Origin: NaphS2 sp964588535
GTDB lineage: Bacteria > Desulfobacterota > DSM-4660 > Desulfatiglandales > Desulfatiglandaceae
NCBI GenBank assembly: GCA_964588535.1
Contig: CAZPQA010000002.1
Coordinates: forward strand, 41,621 to 105,620
DNA length: 64,000 nucleotides
Reading direction: 5' to 3'
Part shown: positions 54,469-63,839 of the stretch, piece by piece
Position numbering within the stretch: position 1 is the stretch's first letter
How the letters are laid out: every line of letters begins with the position of its first letter
Program-made: the position numbers and the translations under genes
The notes under the pieces: model-generated
What the model saw: the letters and a program-made list of their open reading frames with translations, nothing else
What the model was told of the DNA's origin: nothing
The model's database searches: none

Positions 54469-55123
54469 AACCCATCCCGCGCACCGTATGGATCAACTTT
54501 TTATCAAAATCCTTGTCGATTTTGTTCCGCACACGACAGACGAGAACGTCCACCACATTGGTCTGAGGATCAAAGCTGTAATCGTAGACATGTTCCAGGA
54601 TGGAGGTCTTGGAAACAATGCGGCCCTTGTTTCGAACCAGATGTTCCAGGAGGGCAAATTCACGGGAAGGGAGGCCGATCTCCTCTTTCCCCCGTTGCAC
54701 CTCCCGGGTCAGGAGATCCAGCGTGAGGTCCCCGGCATGAAGGGTGGACGGCTCTGCAACCCGGGTCGATCTTCGGATGAGCGCGTGAATGCGGGCCAGA
54801 AGCTCGGAGAATGAAAACGGCTTGGTCATGTAGTCATCTCCGCCGGTTTGAAGCCCCTTGACTCGATCGTCAACCGACCGTTTTGCGCTGAGAATAATCA
54901 CCGGGGTGGTGATCTTTTTCTGACGAAGCCGCTCAATGAGGGACAGACCGTCAATCCCCGGCAACATGATATCCACCACGGCCGCATCATAGGGTTCGGT
55001 CTCCCCAAGGTGAAGGCCGTCCACGCCGTCAAGGGCCACATCCACCGCAAATCCAGCCTCTTTCAAACCATTTGCAATAAAGGATGCAATTTTGCGATCA
55101 TCTTCAACAACCAGGATTCTCAT
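54449..55123 (-). CDS. OmpR-family response regulator
   Basis: A 224-residue regulator. The receiver phospho-site is VVDIMLPGIDG (D about 51) with DDYMTKPF, and the DNA-binding domain is winged helix (LPSREFALLEHLVRNKGRIVSKTSILEHVY, in part). Partner of the overlapping kinase. Similar pairs often serve metal or envelope stress; unproven here. Confidence 0.95.
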   Translation of the reverse strand: MRILVVEDDRKIASFIANGLKEAGFAVDVALDGVDGLHLGETEPYDAAVVDIMLPGIDGLSLIERLRQKKITTPVIILSAKRSVDDRVKGLQTGGDDYMTKPFSFSELLARIHALIRRSTRVAEPSTLHAGDLTLDLLTREVQRGKEEIGLPSREFALLEHLVRNKGRIVSKTSILEHVYDYSFDPQTNVVDVLVCRVRNKIDKDFDKKLIHTVRGMGYVLKEQ

Positions 55124-55143
55124 GATGTAACTTCTCTAAAAAA

Positions 55144-55186
55144 TAAAAAAAGGGGCGCTCTCCCGAAACCACGAAAGAGCGCCCCT
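55144..55186 (-). terminator. Terminator of the cold-shock gene
   Basis: AGGGGCGCTCT (55151-55161) and AGAGCGCCCCT (55176-55186) form an 11-bp stem. On the minus strand a T-tract (complement of 55144-55150) follows. Confidence 0.9.
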
Positions 55187-55210
55187 GATAATCAAAAAAA
55201 TTAGTTCAGG

Positions 55211-55411
55211 CTAGCTTACCTTAACATTGGCAGCAGCGGGACCTTTCTGTCCCTGCTCAATATCAAAAGAGACCTGATCTCCCTCGTTAAGGGATTTAAA
55301 CCCTTCCATGAGAATTGCAGAATGATGAACAAACACATCCGGACCATCCTCCTGCTCGATAAAACCAAAACCTTTTTGATCGCTGAACCACTTTACAGTT
55401 CCATTAGCCAT
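55211..55411 (-). CDS. Cold-shock domain protein
   Basis: A 66-residue single cold-shock domain from ATG 55411, with the RNA-binding motifs KGFGFIEQ and VFVHHSAI. The upstream GGAGATG supports this start. It acts as an RNA chaperone. Confidence 0.96.
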   Translation of the reverse strand: MANGTVKWFSDQKGFGFIEQEDGPDVFVHHSAILMEGFKSLNEGDQVSFDIEQGQKGPAAANVKVS

Positions 55412-55606
55412 AGTGACATCTCCTTTTCCTTCTGAAAAAATCCACACTACCATACTTGCGGCTGCCACTTTGAAAATGGAATTTCGTTCGATAACGAAGC
55501 CAGACACGAGCTAGGGGCGGAAAATTAATAGTGGGTGGAACTTAGCATGATTTATGAAAAAATCAAGCTTTTTTTAACCAAAACTGCATTTTTCGTGAAT
55601 ATTCTT

Positions 55607-55783
55607 TCATACTTTACCCCACAGTCCACATAATCGCACAATCACTTCTGCTGACTTTTCAATCGCAACCACTGGAATCCATTCAGTTTTTGAGTGAACC
55701 ATCATGGCGCCCGTTAATATATTGGGGGTCGGAACGCCCATAAAGCAGATCCGCGCCCCGTCCGTCCCACCTCTACAAGAAAT
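55607..55783 (-). pseudogene. pepT: C-terminal remnant of peptidase T
   Basis: The minus strand reads RGGTDGARICFMGVPTPNIL, then TGAMMVHSKTEWIPVV and AIEKSAEVIVRL, ending at TGA 55607-55609. This matches the end of M20B tripeptidase PepT (GGTDGA, PNxxTG, E-W/F-IPV). An in-frame stop directly upstream and the lack of the rest show it is a remnant. Confidence 0.8.
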
Positions 55784-55808
55784 GACTCATGTCTTCATTC
55801 ATCTGCTA

Positions 55809-56462
55809 TTATTTAAGATAGGCAATGTTCTCAAGGTAACCATCAATAACTTTCCCGGAATCCAACTCGAAAAGTTCCGCATAAGCCTTGAGAAAATTCT
55901 TTAGATAAAACGTCTGTGGCAGGGATGCGACATCATCACCTTCGATGGCCCTCAATACTTTTAAGCTGATCCGGGTCACTTCAAAGATCTCATCAATGGC
56001 TATGCCCACATGTTTTCGAAGCCTTTCCAGATCCTTACCGGAAATCATGTTTTTTGACAGAATTTCCCGGGAAACCTCCGTAAAGTCTTTCCTTCCGATT
56101 CGATTCTTGACCCTTGCAAATAACGATTCCCGTCCTCTCGTTTTCTTAAGGGAAAACAGAGGGATGGGACCCTTCGATTTAGGCTTTCCCTTTTCCAGGA
56201 GCGACGCATCGATAGCGCCGGCGTCAATCAGTTTCTTGTTGTAGGCCACCCTTTGTGTCTTGTCAATTAAAGTGGAAAAAGCCTCTTCTATCCTGCGCAG
56301 AATAGCGTTTCGTTCTTCATCGGTGAAAAAGGAATCGGAAATCATTGAATCTTCTTCATAGATGGAAAGCGCATTCCGATAGGCCTGCCTGATTTCGAAG
56401 GGCGAAGCATTGGCAGGGAGTTCCAGCAGTTCGTAAAAATTGAGATACTCAAACCTCTCCAT
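55809..56462 (-). CDS. DnaJ-like domain / RodZ-type HTH protein
   Basis: About 217 residues. The N-terminus (FYELLELPANASPFEIRQAYRNAL, in part) is a J-like domain without the HPD motif. From about residue 145 a RodZ-type HTH (LRKHVGIAIDEIFEVTRISLKVLRAIE, in part; FYLKNFLKAYAELFEL) follows. No membrane helix. TTG 56471 is an alternative start. Overlaps the ParA-like gene end by about 14 nt, implying a joint function. Confidence 0.72.
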   Translation of the reverse strand: MERFEYLNFYELLELPANASPFEIRQAYRNALSIYEEDSMISDSFFTDEERNAILRRIEEAFSTLIDKTQRVAYNKKLIDAGAIDASLLEKGKPKSKGPIPLFSLKKTRGRESLFARVKNRIGRKDFTEVSREILSKNMISGKDLERLRKHVGIAIDEIFEVTRISLKVLRAIEGDDVASLPQTFYLKNFLKAYAELFELDSGKVIDGYLENIAYLK

Positions 56463-57381
56463 ATTTTCCAATGGCGCTTGACGCCTTTCCGGATTTTTTC
56501 AGCATCATCTCTGCCGTGCGTTTCAGGTCGGTTGAGGTCGGTGTATAGGGATATTTATTCGCAAATACGGTTTTGGCAAGAACGGAGTTATGCACCCGCT
56601 CGTCATAGGTAATATTGCCTAAGAATTGGAAACCCGCATAGAAATGCCGGTTACAGACTTTTTCAATCTTATGGCCGAGGGTCTCATCAATATGTTTTCG
56701 ATACTGATTCAAAACGAGCTTAAAAGCAAGCTTGTGCAATTCCTTTTCAAGCAAATTCCCCCGGTCAGGGTCTTTTGTCATAACCCGGTCAACAATATCC
56801 AGGGGGGATTTGACCAGGCCGGCTTCGGATTCCCTGGCAAGCTCCTTGACAACATTGCTGAAGGCATAATGTTTCAGGATCTGCTTCACCCTTCTCAGAT
56901 AGATTGCTTTGATAAACTGAACGGTATTCTGTATGGAAGTGGGTTCCGGTGTAAAAACGAAAATACCTTCATGGGCTAATAGAAAAAAATCGAGCACATT
57001 ATATGTAGAACCGGCACCAAGATCTATTAACACGATGTCGAATGGCAGTCTATGGATGGCATTAATGATTTTCACTTTTTGGGCATAGAAAAGGTTCCCG
57101 ATCTCCAGGGAGCAATCCACTGAACTGATGAGATGAAGGTTGGGAATTTCGGTGGGAACAGAGACCGCTGATAGGTCACTGACAGATTTGTTCAGATAGC
57201 TGTTAAGCCCCTTTTTTACCTGACGGAATCCCAGGAGAGAATGGAGATTGGACCCCCCCAGATCCAGATCAACCAGGACCGTATTATGCCCCTGCCTAGC
57301 GAACAGGGCGCCAAAATTGGCCGTCAGAAAGCTCTTGCCGCTTCCACCCTTGCCCCCGCCGATAGCATAAATCTGAGACAT
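56449..57381 (-). CDS. MinD/ParA-like P-loop ATPase
   Basis: About 310 residues. Deviant Walker A GGGKGGSGKSFLTAN, switch LVDLDLGGSN and DIVLIDLGAGS mark the MinD/FlhG subgroup. GTG 57396 is an alternative start. The C-terminus has no amphipathic MinD-type helix obvious by eye. It pairs with the DnaJ-like/HTH gene. Confidence 0.85.
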   Translation of the reverse strand: MSQIYAIGGGKGGSGKSFLTANFGALFARQGHNTVLVDLDLGGSNLHSLLGFRQVKKGLNSYLNKSVSDLSAVSVPTEIPNLHLISSVDCSLEIGNLFYAQKVKIINAIHRLPFDIVLIDLGAGSTYNVLDFFLLAHEGIFVFTPEPTSIQNTVQFIKAIYLRRVKQILKHYAFSNVVKELARESEAGLVKSPLDIVDRVMTKDPDRGNLLEKELHKLAFKLVLNQYRKHIDETLGHKIEKVCNRHFYAGFQFLGNITYDERVHNSVLAKTVFANKYPYTPTSTDLKRTAEMMLKKSGKASSAIGKYGEV

Positions 57382-57501
57382 AATCGTCATCCGCACGGTT
57401 TTTTGTTAAACTAAAAGCATAATAATACTACACTTTCACGGAATTAACGGGCATGTCAAGTAAAAGATGAAAAAATAAGAACATAAATGGATAAAACCCG
57501 A

Positions 57502-58611
57502 TTAACCTTTCATTTTAGGACCTTGCATAAAACCCAGGTTTTTCAGCTCAACATCGTAGCGCGGAATCATGTGATCCCAGGAGAAGCGTTTCATTTCAAG
57601 AGAAAGTTTTCCAATTTTTTCTTCCGAACCGGAAGTACCTAAGAGCACACGGGCCAGTTTCTCGACCAGTTCCTCCTGATTTTTGTAGAGAAACTCTTTG
57701 TGAGAGGATTCGGGAATAATCTCGGGATAGGATAGCCGTTGGGGCAGTAACGGGATACAGCCGGCACTGATTGCTTCCACCATTGAAATGCCGAAATTCT
57801 CCTGCCAGGCAGTACTGATAACCACCGTTCCTTCTTTCAGCCACGCTTCATAGGCAAGTCTTGATGGCTCATAGCCATAACAGACAATCCTTTTCCCATA
57901 TCGTTTTCGGGCGGCAGTGAAGTCTTTCGGACAGTTTTGAAAATTCTCTCCCAGGAGAGCCAATTGGAAATCTACACCCCGCTTCATCATCTCGTCCAGG
58001 GCCAGAAAAAAGTCTTTGGGATTCTTGTCAAACTCCCAACGGTGATTCCAGATAATCAAAGGCGGCTTCGATTGAACCCGGGGCGCACCATTGTTCAAGT
58101 TTTCGACACCACAGCCGGGATGCAGCACCCCGGCCCGGGAACGGATTTCATCTACCACCCAGGTCGGCCTGAAATCGGGCATCATTTTCAAAAACCCAGG
58201 CAACTTTGAAAAAAAGGCATCAAAGTGGGTCTGCGAGTTAAACAGGATACGCTTGGCAGCAAGTGCCGTGGTCATGTCGGTGAATCCAAAATGGACATCC
58301 ATCGCCTCCCCGGGCGCCAGGGGGTAGGTGATCTGGCTCTCATGAAAATAAACAAGCGCCGGAGGACAATCTGTCCCAATAAGGGACCGAAAATCAGAGA
58401 GGCTCATCAGATCACTGGTAATCAGACCATCATAATCTTCCAGCGGGGGACTATTTTTCAAGAAATAGAGCGCCGCCCCCCGCATGCGCCACTTCCAGAA
58501 ACGGGCGGGCAAAGTCACCAGATCAATCTGATAACGCGAATGCTGCGACAATCCTTCTGCAAAATACCGATGAGACCCGCCAAAAAAGGGTTCCAGAAAA
58601 AGAAATTTCAC
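57502..58611 (-). CDS. tRNA-queuosine alpha-mannosyltransferase-type glycosyltransferase (DUF3524)
   Basis: A 369-residue GT4-type protein. LEPFFGGSHRYFAEGL and FWKWRMRGAA followed by YFHESQITYPL are the DUF3524/QTMAN signature. The C-terminal half has GT-B donor motifs (ISTAWQENFGISMVEAISAGCIPLLP, in part). GTG start with AGGAAAGG. In animals QTMAN mannosylates queuosine in tRNA-Asp; bacterial homologues are inferred to act on tRNA. Confidence 0.85.
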   Translation of the reverse strand: MKFLFLEPFFGGSHRYFAEGLSQHSRYQIDLVTLPARFWKWRMRGAALYFLKNSPPLEDYDGLITSDLMSLSDFRSLIGTDCPPALVYFHESQITYPLAPGEAMDVHFGFTDMTTALAAKRILFNSQTHFDAFFSKLPGFLKMMPDFRPTWVVDEIRSRAGVLHPGCGVENLNNGAPRVQSKPPLIIWNHRWEFDKNPKDFFLALDEMMKRGVDFQLALLGENFQNCPKDFTAARKRYGKRIVCYGYEPSRLAYEAWLKEGTVVISTAWQENFGISMVEAISAGCIPLLPQRLSYPEIIPESSHKEFLYKNQEELVEKLARVLLGTSGSEEKIGKLSLEMKRFSWDHMIPRYDVELKNLGFMQGPKMKG

Positions 58612-58724
58612 GCTATACCTTTCCTCCTGATCATGGTTGTGATAATTTCACCAACCGTTTCAAGCAACGAGACCTTCCTAAAGTAGATTATTGAAACCAA
58701 TATATCAAGATCATCGGACTGGCA

Positions 58725-60293
58725 ATGGATACCTGGAGACTCCTCGATACACCGCCCATGACGGCAGCGGAAAACATGGCGCTCGACGAAACTCTGCTGG
58801 AGCTGAAAAACCATGGGCATACCCCCAATACCATCCGCTTCCTTCAGTTTTCCCCCAGGAGTGTTCTGGTGGGGTATCATCAGTCGGTGGCAGAGGAGAT
58901 ACGAAAAGAATATTGTCAGAAAGAAGGCATCGAGATTAACCGAAGGATTACGGGCGGTGGGGCCATTTTTTTTGATGAGAATCAGCTGGGCTGGGAAATC
59001 ATCTGTGATAAATCGTTTTTTAACGTGAACATTCCCACAGCGCACCTGTTCAAAACCCTTTGCAACCCTGTATTAACAGCACTATTAATGTTTGGTATTG
59101 AAGCCGATTTTCGCCCCCGAAACGACATCGAAATTGACGGGCGGAAAATTTCCGGCACAGGGGGAACGGACTCAAAAAATGCTTTCCTTTTTCAAGGCAC
59201 CATGCTGGTGGACTTTGACGTTGATACCATGCTGCGGGCCCTGCGCATCCCTGTGGAAAAACTTAAAGCCAAGGAGATTGATTCGGTCAAAGACCGCGTG
59301 ACCTGCTTGAACTGGGAACTGGGGCATACCCCATCTCTTTCGGATATCAAGTCCGCCATCAAACATGGATTTGAAACGGGCCTGGGCATACGTCTTGCGC
59401 CCGGAGACATGACCCCCGAAGAGCGCCTTCTGTTCAAAGAAAAGCTACCCTATTATCAATCCAGCCAGTGGATAAATTCTGTCAACCCCAGGTTTCAAAA
59501 ACGGGATTCGGTCCAATCCGCTTACAAGGCCGAAGCAGGCATGATTCGCTTTACCCTTGTGGTCAATTTACCCCAGAGAAGGCTTAAGGATATCTACATC
59601 ACAGGGGATTTTTTATCGTTTCCATCCCGTGCCCTTTTTGACCTGGAATCGGCACTGCGGGGATCACCTTTGGACCGGGAGCATCTGCACGGCATTATCC
59701 GGTCATTTTTTGACGAGAAAAAAATCATGATCCCCGGCATGGATTTCCATGATTTTATGATTCCACTGGATCAGGCCCTTGAAAAAATAAACATCACAGC
59801 GTTCGGGCTTAGTCTGAGACACTGCAACCAGATTTCCGTGGCCAACGGATCCTTTGAAGCGGTGATACGCAAAAAACCATCCGTCCTCCTGCTCCCCTAC
59901 TGCGCTAGACTCACAGACTGCGATCTCCGTTACCATAAAGCCTGCAGGATCTGTGGAGAAGAAGGCTGCACCATCGGTCCGGCCTGGACCATGGGCCTGA
60001 AGGATCGCATGGAGGTGGTGAGCATAATCAGCTTTGAAGACCTGTGGGCAGAGCTGCAAAAAATGAAAAAAAACGGTGTGAAAGCCTATATCGGCTGCTG
60101 CTGCCAGCCTTTTTTTGCAAAACACGTGGACGATTTCAGGAAATCAGGATTGCCCGGCATACTGCTTGATATGGACAACACCACTTGCTATGACCTGGAC
60201 CAGGCCAGGGAAGCTTACGCTGGGAAATTCGAAAGCCAGACCAACGTGGATCTGGATCTCCTTGAAACAGTTCTGAAGGCTGCTTGCGGCTGA
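58725..60293 (+). CDS. Lipoate ligase-like / DUF116 fusion protein
   Basis: A 522-residue protein. Residues about 1-260 are a biotin/lipoate ligase domain: INRRITGGGAIFF, and GRKISGTGG with the expected catalytic lysine. Residues about 385-515 are DUF116, with CARLTDCDLRYHKACRICG and YIGCCCQPFF, many cysteines that could bind an iron-sulfur cluster. Next to a geranylgeranyl-reductase-like flavoprotein and a radical SAM gene. Role: lipoyl transfer or assembly, an inference. Confidence 0.8.
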   Translation: MDTWRLLDTPPMTAAENMALDETLLELKNHGHTPNTIRFLQFSPRSVLVGYHQSVAEEIRKEYCQKEGIEINRRITGGGAIFFDENQLGWEIICDKSFFNVNIPTAHLFKTLCNPVLTALLMFGIEADFRPRNDIEIDGRKISGTGGTDSKNAFLFQGTMLVDFDVDTMLRALRIPVEKLKAKEIDSVKDRVTCLNWELGHTPSLSDIKSAIKHGFETGLGIRLAPGDMTPEERLLFKEKLPYYQSSQWINSVNPRFQKRDSVQSAYKAEAGMIRFTLVVNLPQRRLKDIYITGDFLSFPSRALFDLESALRGSPLDREHLHGIIRSFFDEKKIMIPGMDFHDFMIPLDQALEKINITAFGLSLRHCNQISVANGSFEAVIRKKPSVLLLPYCARLTDCDLRYHKACRICGEEGCTIGPAWTMGLKDRMEVVSIISFEDLWAELQKMKKNGVKAYIGCCCQPFFAKHVDDFRKSGLPGILLDMDNTTCYDLDQAREAYAGKFESQTNVDLDLLETVLKAACG

Positions 60294-60344
60294 TGATCTT
60301 TTTTCATTCTTGACCCCTGACAAGCCCAATATTAGAATCCCATT

Positions 60345-61421
60345 ATGAAACCCATCACCTGCGACATTCTGATCATCGGCGCCGGACCGGCCGGTTCATC
60401 TGCCGCCATTGCCGCTGCCACAAAGGGCATGGATGTACTCGTGGTGGAACAGCGGGCCGAAATCGGGGTTCCAGTGCAGTGCGCTGAATACATACCGGCT
60501 CCTCTGGTGGGGCAACTCAATCTGGGAACCGGTTTTGTGGTCCAGAGGGTTTCTAAGATGCGGACCATTCTACCCGATGGATCAACCTCGGATATGGCCG
60601 CGCCGGGATTCATAATTCACCGGGACCGTTTTGACCAGACCATTGTCAGGCAAGCCCGGAAACTGGGCGCAGAGTTCCTCCTTTCCACCAAAGCTGTGAA
60701 GCGAACCGAAGAGGGGCATGTGGCGATAAAAAAAAGGGCTGGAGAAATGGGGTTCATCGCCCCCCAAATCATCATCGGCGCAGACGGCCCCCGGTCAAAA
60801 ACCGCCTTGTGGTGCGGTGCTTCAAATCGAGATCTTCTGCCCGCAGCCCAGTATCAAATGACGCTGTGCTCTCCCATAAACCACACAGAAGTATACCTTT
60901 CTCCCCAATTTTACGGCGGATACGGATGGCTTTTTCCAAAAGGGGAGACGGCCAATGTGGGCCTGGGCATAAAACGGATCAACGGGGATCCCGGCAGACT
61001 TCATTTCCTGTTGGGCCAATTCGTTGAAAAGCTCAGGAAGGAAGGTAAAATCAAAGGGAACCCCTTGGGTTCCACCGCAGGATGGATTCCCGCCAAACCG
61101 CTGAAAAAGGCGGTTTACGGCAATGTCCTCCTGGCAGGGGATGCGGCAGGCCACACTCACCCCATTACAGGCGCCGGCATATTCGCAGCTGTTTCCTGTG
61201 GCCGTATGGCCGGGTCATGGGCGGCCGCGGCCATCAAAAAGGGTGATCTCGGAATATTGGCAGAATATGATCATGAATGGCAGGGCCTTTTTGGCCACAC
61301 CCTCAACCGCGCCCGTGAAAAACGCCGACGGATGGAGCGGGAATGGGATCGGTTTCACCAGATCATAAGGTCCTGCTGGATCGGCTTTCGAGAATATTAT
61401 GAGCGAAGCCCAGGCGGATAA
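60345..61421 (+). CDS. Geranylgeranyl reductase-family flavoprotein
   Basis: A 358-residue FAD protein. DILIIGAGPAGSSAAIAAA is the dinucleotide motif, and GNVLLAGDAAGHTHPITGAG the second FAD motif typical of geranylgeranyl-reductase-like oxidoreductases. In the LipS1/LipS2 lipoate route a related protein, LipT, has been described. LipT is a plausible but unproven identity. Confidence 0.82.
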   Translation: MKPITCDILIIGAGPAGSSAAIAAATKGMDVLVVEQRAEIGVPVQCAEYIPAPLVGQLNLGTGFVVQRVSKMRTILPDGSTSDMAAPGFIIHRDRFDQTIVRQARKLGAEFLLSTKAVKRTEEGHVAIKKRAGEMGFIAPQIIIGADGPRSKTALWCGASNRDLLPAAQYQMTLCSPINHTEVYLSPQFYGGYGWLFPKGETANVGLGIKRINGDPGRLHFLLGQFVEKLRKEGKIKGNPLGSTAGWIPAKPLKKAVYGNVLLAGDAAGHTHPITGAGIFAAVSCGRMAGSWAAAAIKKGDLGILAEYDHEWQGLFGHTLNRAREKRRRMEREWDRFHQIIRSCWIGFREYYERSPGG

Positions 61422-61431
61422 GAGGAAAAAA

Positions 61432-62484
61432 ATGCCCCAGACCGAACAAACAAAAATACTGGAAAGCCCCGAGTATCTTCGGATGAGCCTTGCCGCAGCC
61501 ATGACCCTGGGCTTGAAACCGGGTCGATTCTATCGCAATGCCAGATTGTATTGCATCAACCTGCTGCTCACCTATGGTGCCGGCTGTGCCGCGAGATGCG
61601 CCTATTGCGGCCTTTCCAATAAACGTGACGGGCAATACGGCAACAAAAGCTTCATTCGGGTGACCTGGCCCACCCACTCATTATCACAGATCATTGAACG
61701 AATTTCGGATCGTCCACACAAAGTCAAACGGATCTGCATCTCTCAAATCACCCATAAGCGCTCCATCCAGGACACCAAAGACATTTGTGCCAGATTACGT
61801 TCCAGTTTTGACATCCCCGTCTCTCTGCTTATCTCCCCTACAATTCTGTCAAAAGGAGATCTTCTGGACTTCAAAGATGCGGGGGCCGACAAAATCGGTG
61901 TGGCCATGGACCTGGCAACCCCTGAACTGTTTGATAAATACCGCGGCAAAGGGGTTGGCGGCCCCCATAACTGGGACACCTACCGGCAATGCCTCTCCGA
62001 TGCCATTGCCATTTTCGGGAAACGCAATGCCGGAAGCCACTTCGTTACCGGAATGGGTGAAACCGAAAAAGAAATGGTGGAAGCCATCCAGAAGATTCAG
62101 GATTCAGGCGGATGGACCCATCTATTCTCCTTTTTTCCCGAAGCCGATTCACAGATGAAGGGGCACCCCATGCCGGAAATGGATCAATACCGTCGCATTC
62201 AACTGGCCCGATACCTGATGGATGAGGGCATCAGCCGGGCGGAAAAAATGGCATTTGACGCCTCGGGCCGCATTCTTGATATTGGTCTGCCGCCCAGGGA
62301 ACTGGACCGAATCATTAACATGGGCAAACCTTTTCGCACCAGCGGCTGCGAAGGTTACGACGGTCAGGTGGCCTGCAACCGCCCCTATGCCAACTCCAGA
62401 CCCGGGTCAAACATCAGAAATTACCCCTTTGCACCCAATGAGGAAGATATCCATCGTATACGACGTCAGATGGGAATGTCATAA
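61432..62484 (+). CDS. Radical SAM protein, possible LipS-type lipoyl synthase
   Basis: About 350 residues from ATG 61432 (AGAGGA upstream; ATG 61399 lies within the previous gene). The cluster motif is CAARCAYC (CxxxCxxC). Further conserved parts are ICISQITHKRS, GVAMDLATPELFDKYRG and SGCEGYDGQVACNRPYAN, whose cysteines may bind a second cluster. Biotin-synthase-like. Gene position suggests lipoate sulfur insertion. Only one radical SAM gene is present, while the LipS1/LipS2 route needs two. Confidence 0.7.
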   Translation: MPQTEQTKILESPEYLRMSLAAAMTLGLKPGRFYRNARLYCINLLLTYGAGCAARCAYCGLSNKRDGQYGNKSFIRVTWPTHSLSQIIERISDRPHKVKRICISQITHKRSIQDTKDICARLRSSFDIPVSLLISPTILSKGDLLDFKDAGADKIGVAMDLATPELFDKYRGKGVGGPHNWDTYRQCLSDAIAIFGKRNAGSHFVTGMGETEKEMVEAIQKIQDSGGWTHLFSFFPEADSQMKGHPMPEMDQYRRIQLARYLMDEGISRAEKMAFDASGRILDIGLPPRELDRIINMGKPFRTSGCEGYDGQVACNRPYANSRPGSNIRNYPFAPNEEDIHRIRRQMGMS

Positions 62485-62510
62485 TTTTTTGAAGCGGTTT
62501 AATACCTGCC

Positions 62511-62540
62511 TTGACTCCGGCGGACTATTGATGATATAAT
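62511..62540 (+). promoter_or_regulatory. Promoter upstream of the zinc-ribbon gene
   Basis: TTGACT (62511-62516), 18-nt spacer, TATAAT (62535-62540), about 109 nt before the ATG. Confidence 0.6.
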
Positions 62541-62648
62541 TTCATTAAAGTCTTCGGATATGAGGGTGCTCGAGAATCAAACTGGTCGCCTGATTTTGTT
62601 GATAAATACATTTAGGATAAGACGATATTGTAACAAATTGGGTTTCTT

Positions 62649-63044
62649 ATGGAAAATGTCCTGAGCATTACCGATCGGATTGAAGACAAAAAACGGCAGA
62701 AACAGATCACAAACAATCGGGATAAGTTTGATGCCGTACAGCGACTGCTTCAATGCGGTTCATGCCGTTTTAAATGCGCCATGTGCGGTCGTCATGCAGA
62801 AGAAGCCAAACCTTCGAATTCACAGAAGAAGCGTCATTCCGAGTTCAGTTTATGTGAAAGCTGCGGCGCCGAATTTGAAGATTATATCAAGATTTCTGAA
62901 AAAAAGGGACAACCACAAGATATTTTCTGGCACAACAGGGAGTGGCTTGAACTGTGGTCCTGCTGGGTGGCGTATCAGCGATCCCTCAATAAATTCAGGA
63001 AATCTTTTAACATGAAGCAGTTGCCTGATAATGAATGCAAATAG
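62649..63044 (+). CDS. Small zinc-ribbon-like protein
   Basis: A 131-residue protein with CGSC, CAMCGRH and CESCG, enough cysteines for zinc binding. No family recognised; neighbours give no clue. Confidence 0.65.
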   Translation: MENVLSITDRIEDKKRQKQITNNRDKFDAVQRLLQCGSCRFKCAMCGRHAEEAKPSNSQKKRHSEFSLCESCGAEFEDYIKISEKKGQPQDIFWHNREWLELWSCWVAYQRSLNKFRKSFNMKQLPDNECK

Positions 63045-63164
63045 TAACCGCCCACCGGATTTCCAAATCGCGAACCCGGATCCGGCATGTTGTTTTTTTG
63101 ATCCAGTCACGCCCAGGCTGTTTTGTGATCAACTCGAAATGATTCATGTGATGGAGGTAACCCG

Positions 63165-63362
63165 ATGTTTGGAATAGGCATGCCGGAATTGATTATCATT
63201 TTAATCATTATCCTGGTTATTTTCGGGGCTGGAAAATTGCCTGAAATCGGAAGTGGCATTGGCAAAGGGATCAAGAATTTCAAGAAAGCCACCCATGAAG
63301 CGAAAAATGAAATTGATGAGCCCAAAGAAGAAAATGATGAAAAACAAGAGGATAAATCCTAA
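63165..63362 (+). CDS. tatA: Sec-independent translocase protein TatA
   Basis: A 65-residue protein: one N-terminal helix (MPELIIILIIILVIFGAGKLPEIG, in part), hinge and amphipathic helix (GKGIKNFKKATHEA), then a charged tail. TatA forms the pore for folded proteins. Ribosome site ATGGAGG. tatB and tatC are not nearby. Confidence 0.95.
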   Translation: MFGIGMPELIIILIIILVIFGAGKLPEIGSGIGKGIKNFKKATHEAKNEIDEPKEENDEKQEDKS

Positions 63363-63380
63363 ACCCAATCGACCGAACCC

Positions 63381-63419
63381 GCCCCTGCCGAACCCCCATG
63401 AACGGCAGGGGCATTTTTT
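63381..63419 (+). terminator. Terminator after tatA
   Basis: GCCCCTGCCG (63381-63390) and CGGCAGGGGC (63403-63412) form a 10-bp stem followed by ATTTTTTC. Confidence 0.9.
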
Positions 63420-63839
63420 CTAGAAAGGAATGTTGTCGTCAGGAAGGTTTGGTGGGGGTTCTTCGGGTAAATCACCCTGGGGTGGTCGGCTTTCCATCCT
63501 GTCACCTGGAGATCCGAGCATCTGCATTTTGTAGGCAACAACTTCCGTTGTATACCGTTTGTTCCCTTCCTTGTCTTCCCATTGCTTTGTTTGAAGGCTT
63601 CCCTCGATATAGACCTGGCTTCCTTTTTTCAAATACTCCCCGCAAATCTCTCCAAGCCGCCGCCAGGCCACGATCTTGTGCCATTCGGTCTGCTCCCTTT
63701 TCTCACCCGTATTCTTGTCTTTCCACGTTTCTGTCGTAGCAATAGAGAAATTGGCCACCGCTACGCCGCTGGGTGTATATCGAACCTCTGGATCCCCTCC
63801 CAGGTTCCCCACCAGTATTACCTTATTGACACTCGCCAT
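63420..63839 (-). CDS. ssb: Single-stranded DNA-binding protein
   Basis: A 139-residue OB-fold protein from ATG 63839 (GGGGAGG upstream). NKVILVGNLGGDPEVRYTPSG opens it, and it ends in the acidic tip DDNIPF, which recruits repair proteins. Convergent with tatA. Confidence 0.96.
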   Translation of the reverse strand: MASVNKVILVGNLGGDPEVRYTPSGVAVANFSIATTETWKDKNTGEKREQTEWHKIVAWRRLGEICGEYLKKGSQVYIEGSLQTKQWEDKEGNKRYTTEVVAYKMQMLGSPGDRMESRPPQGDLPEEPPPNLPDDNIPF

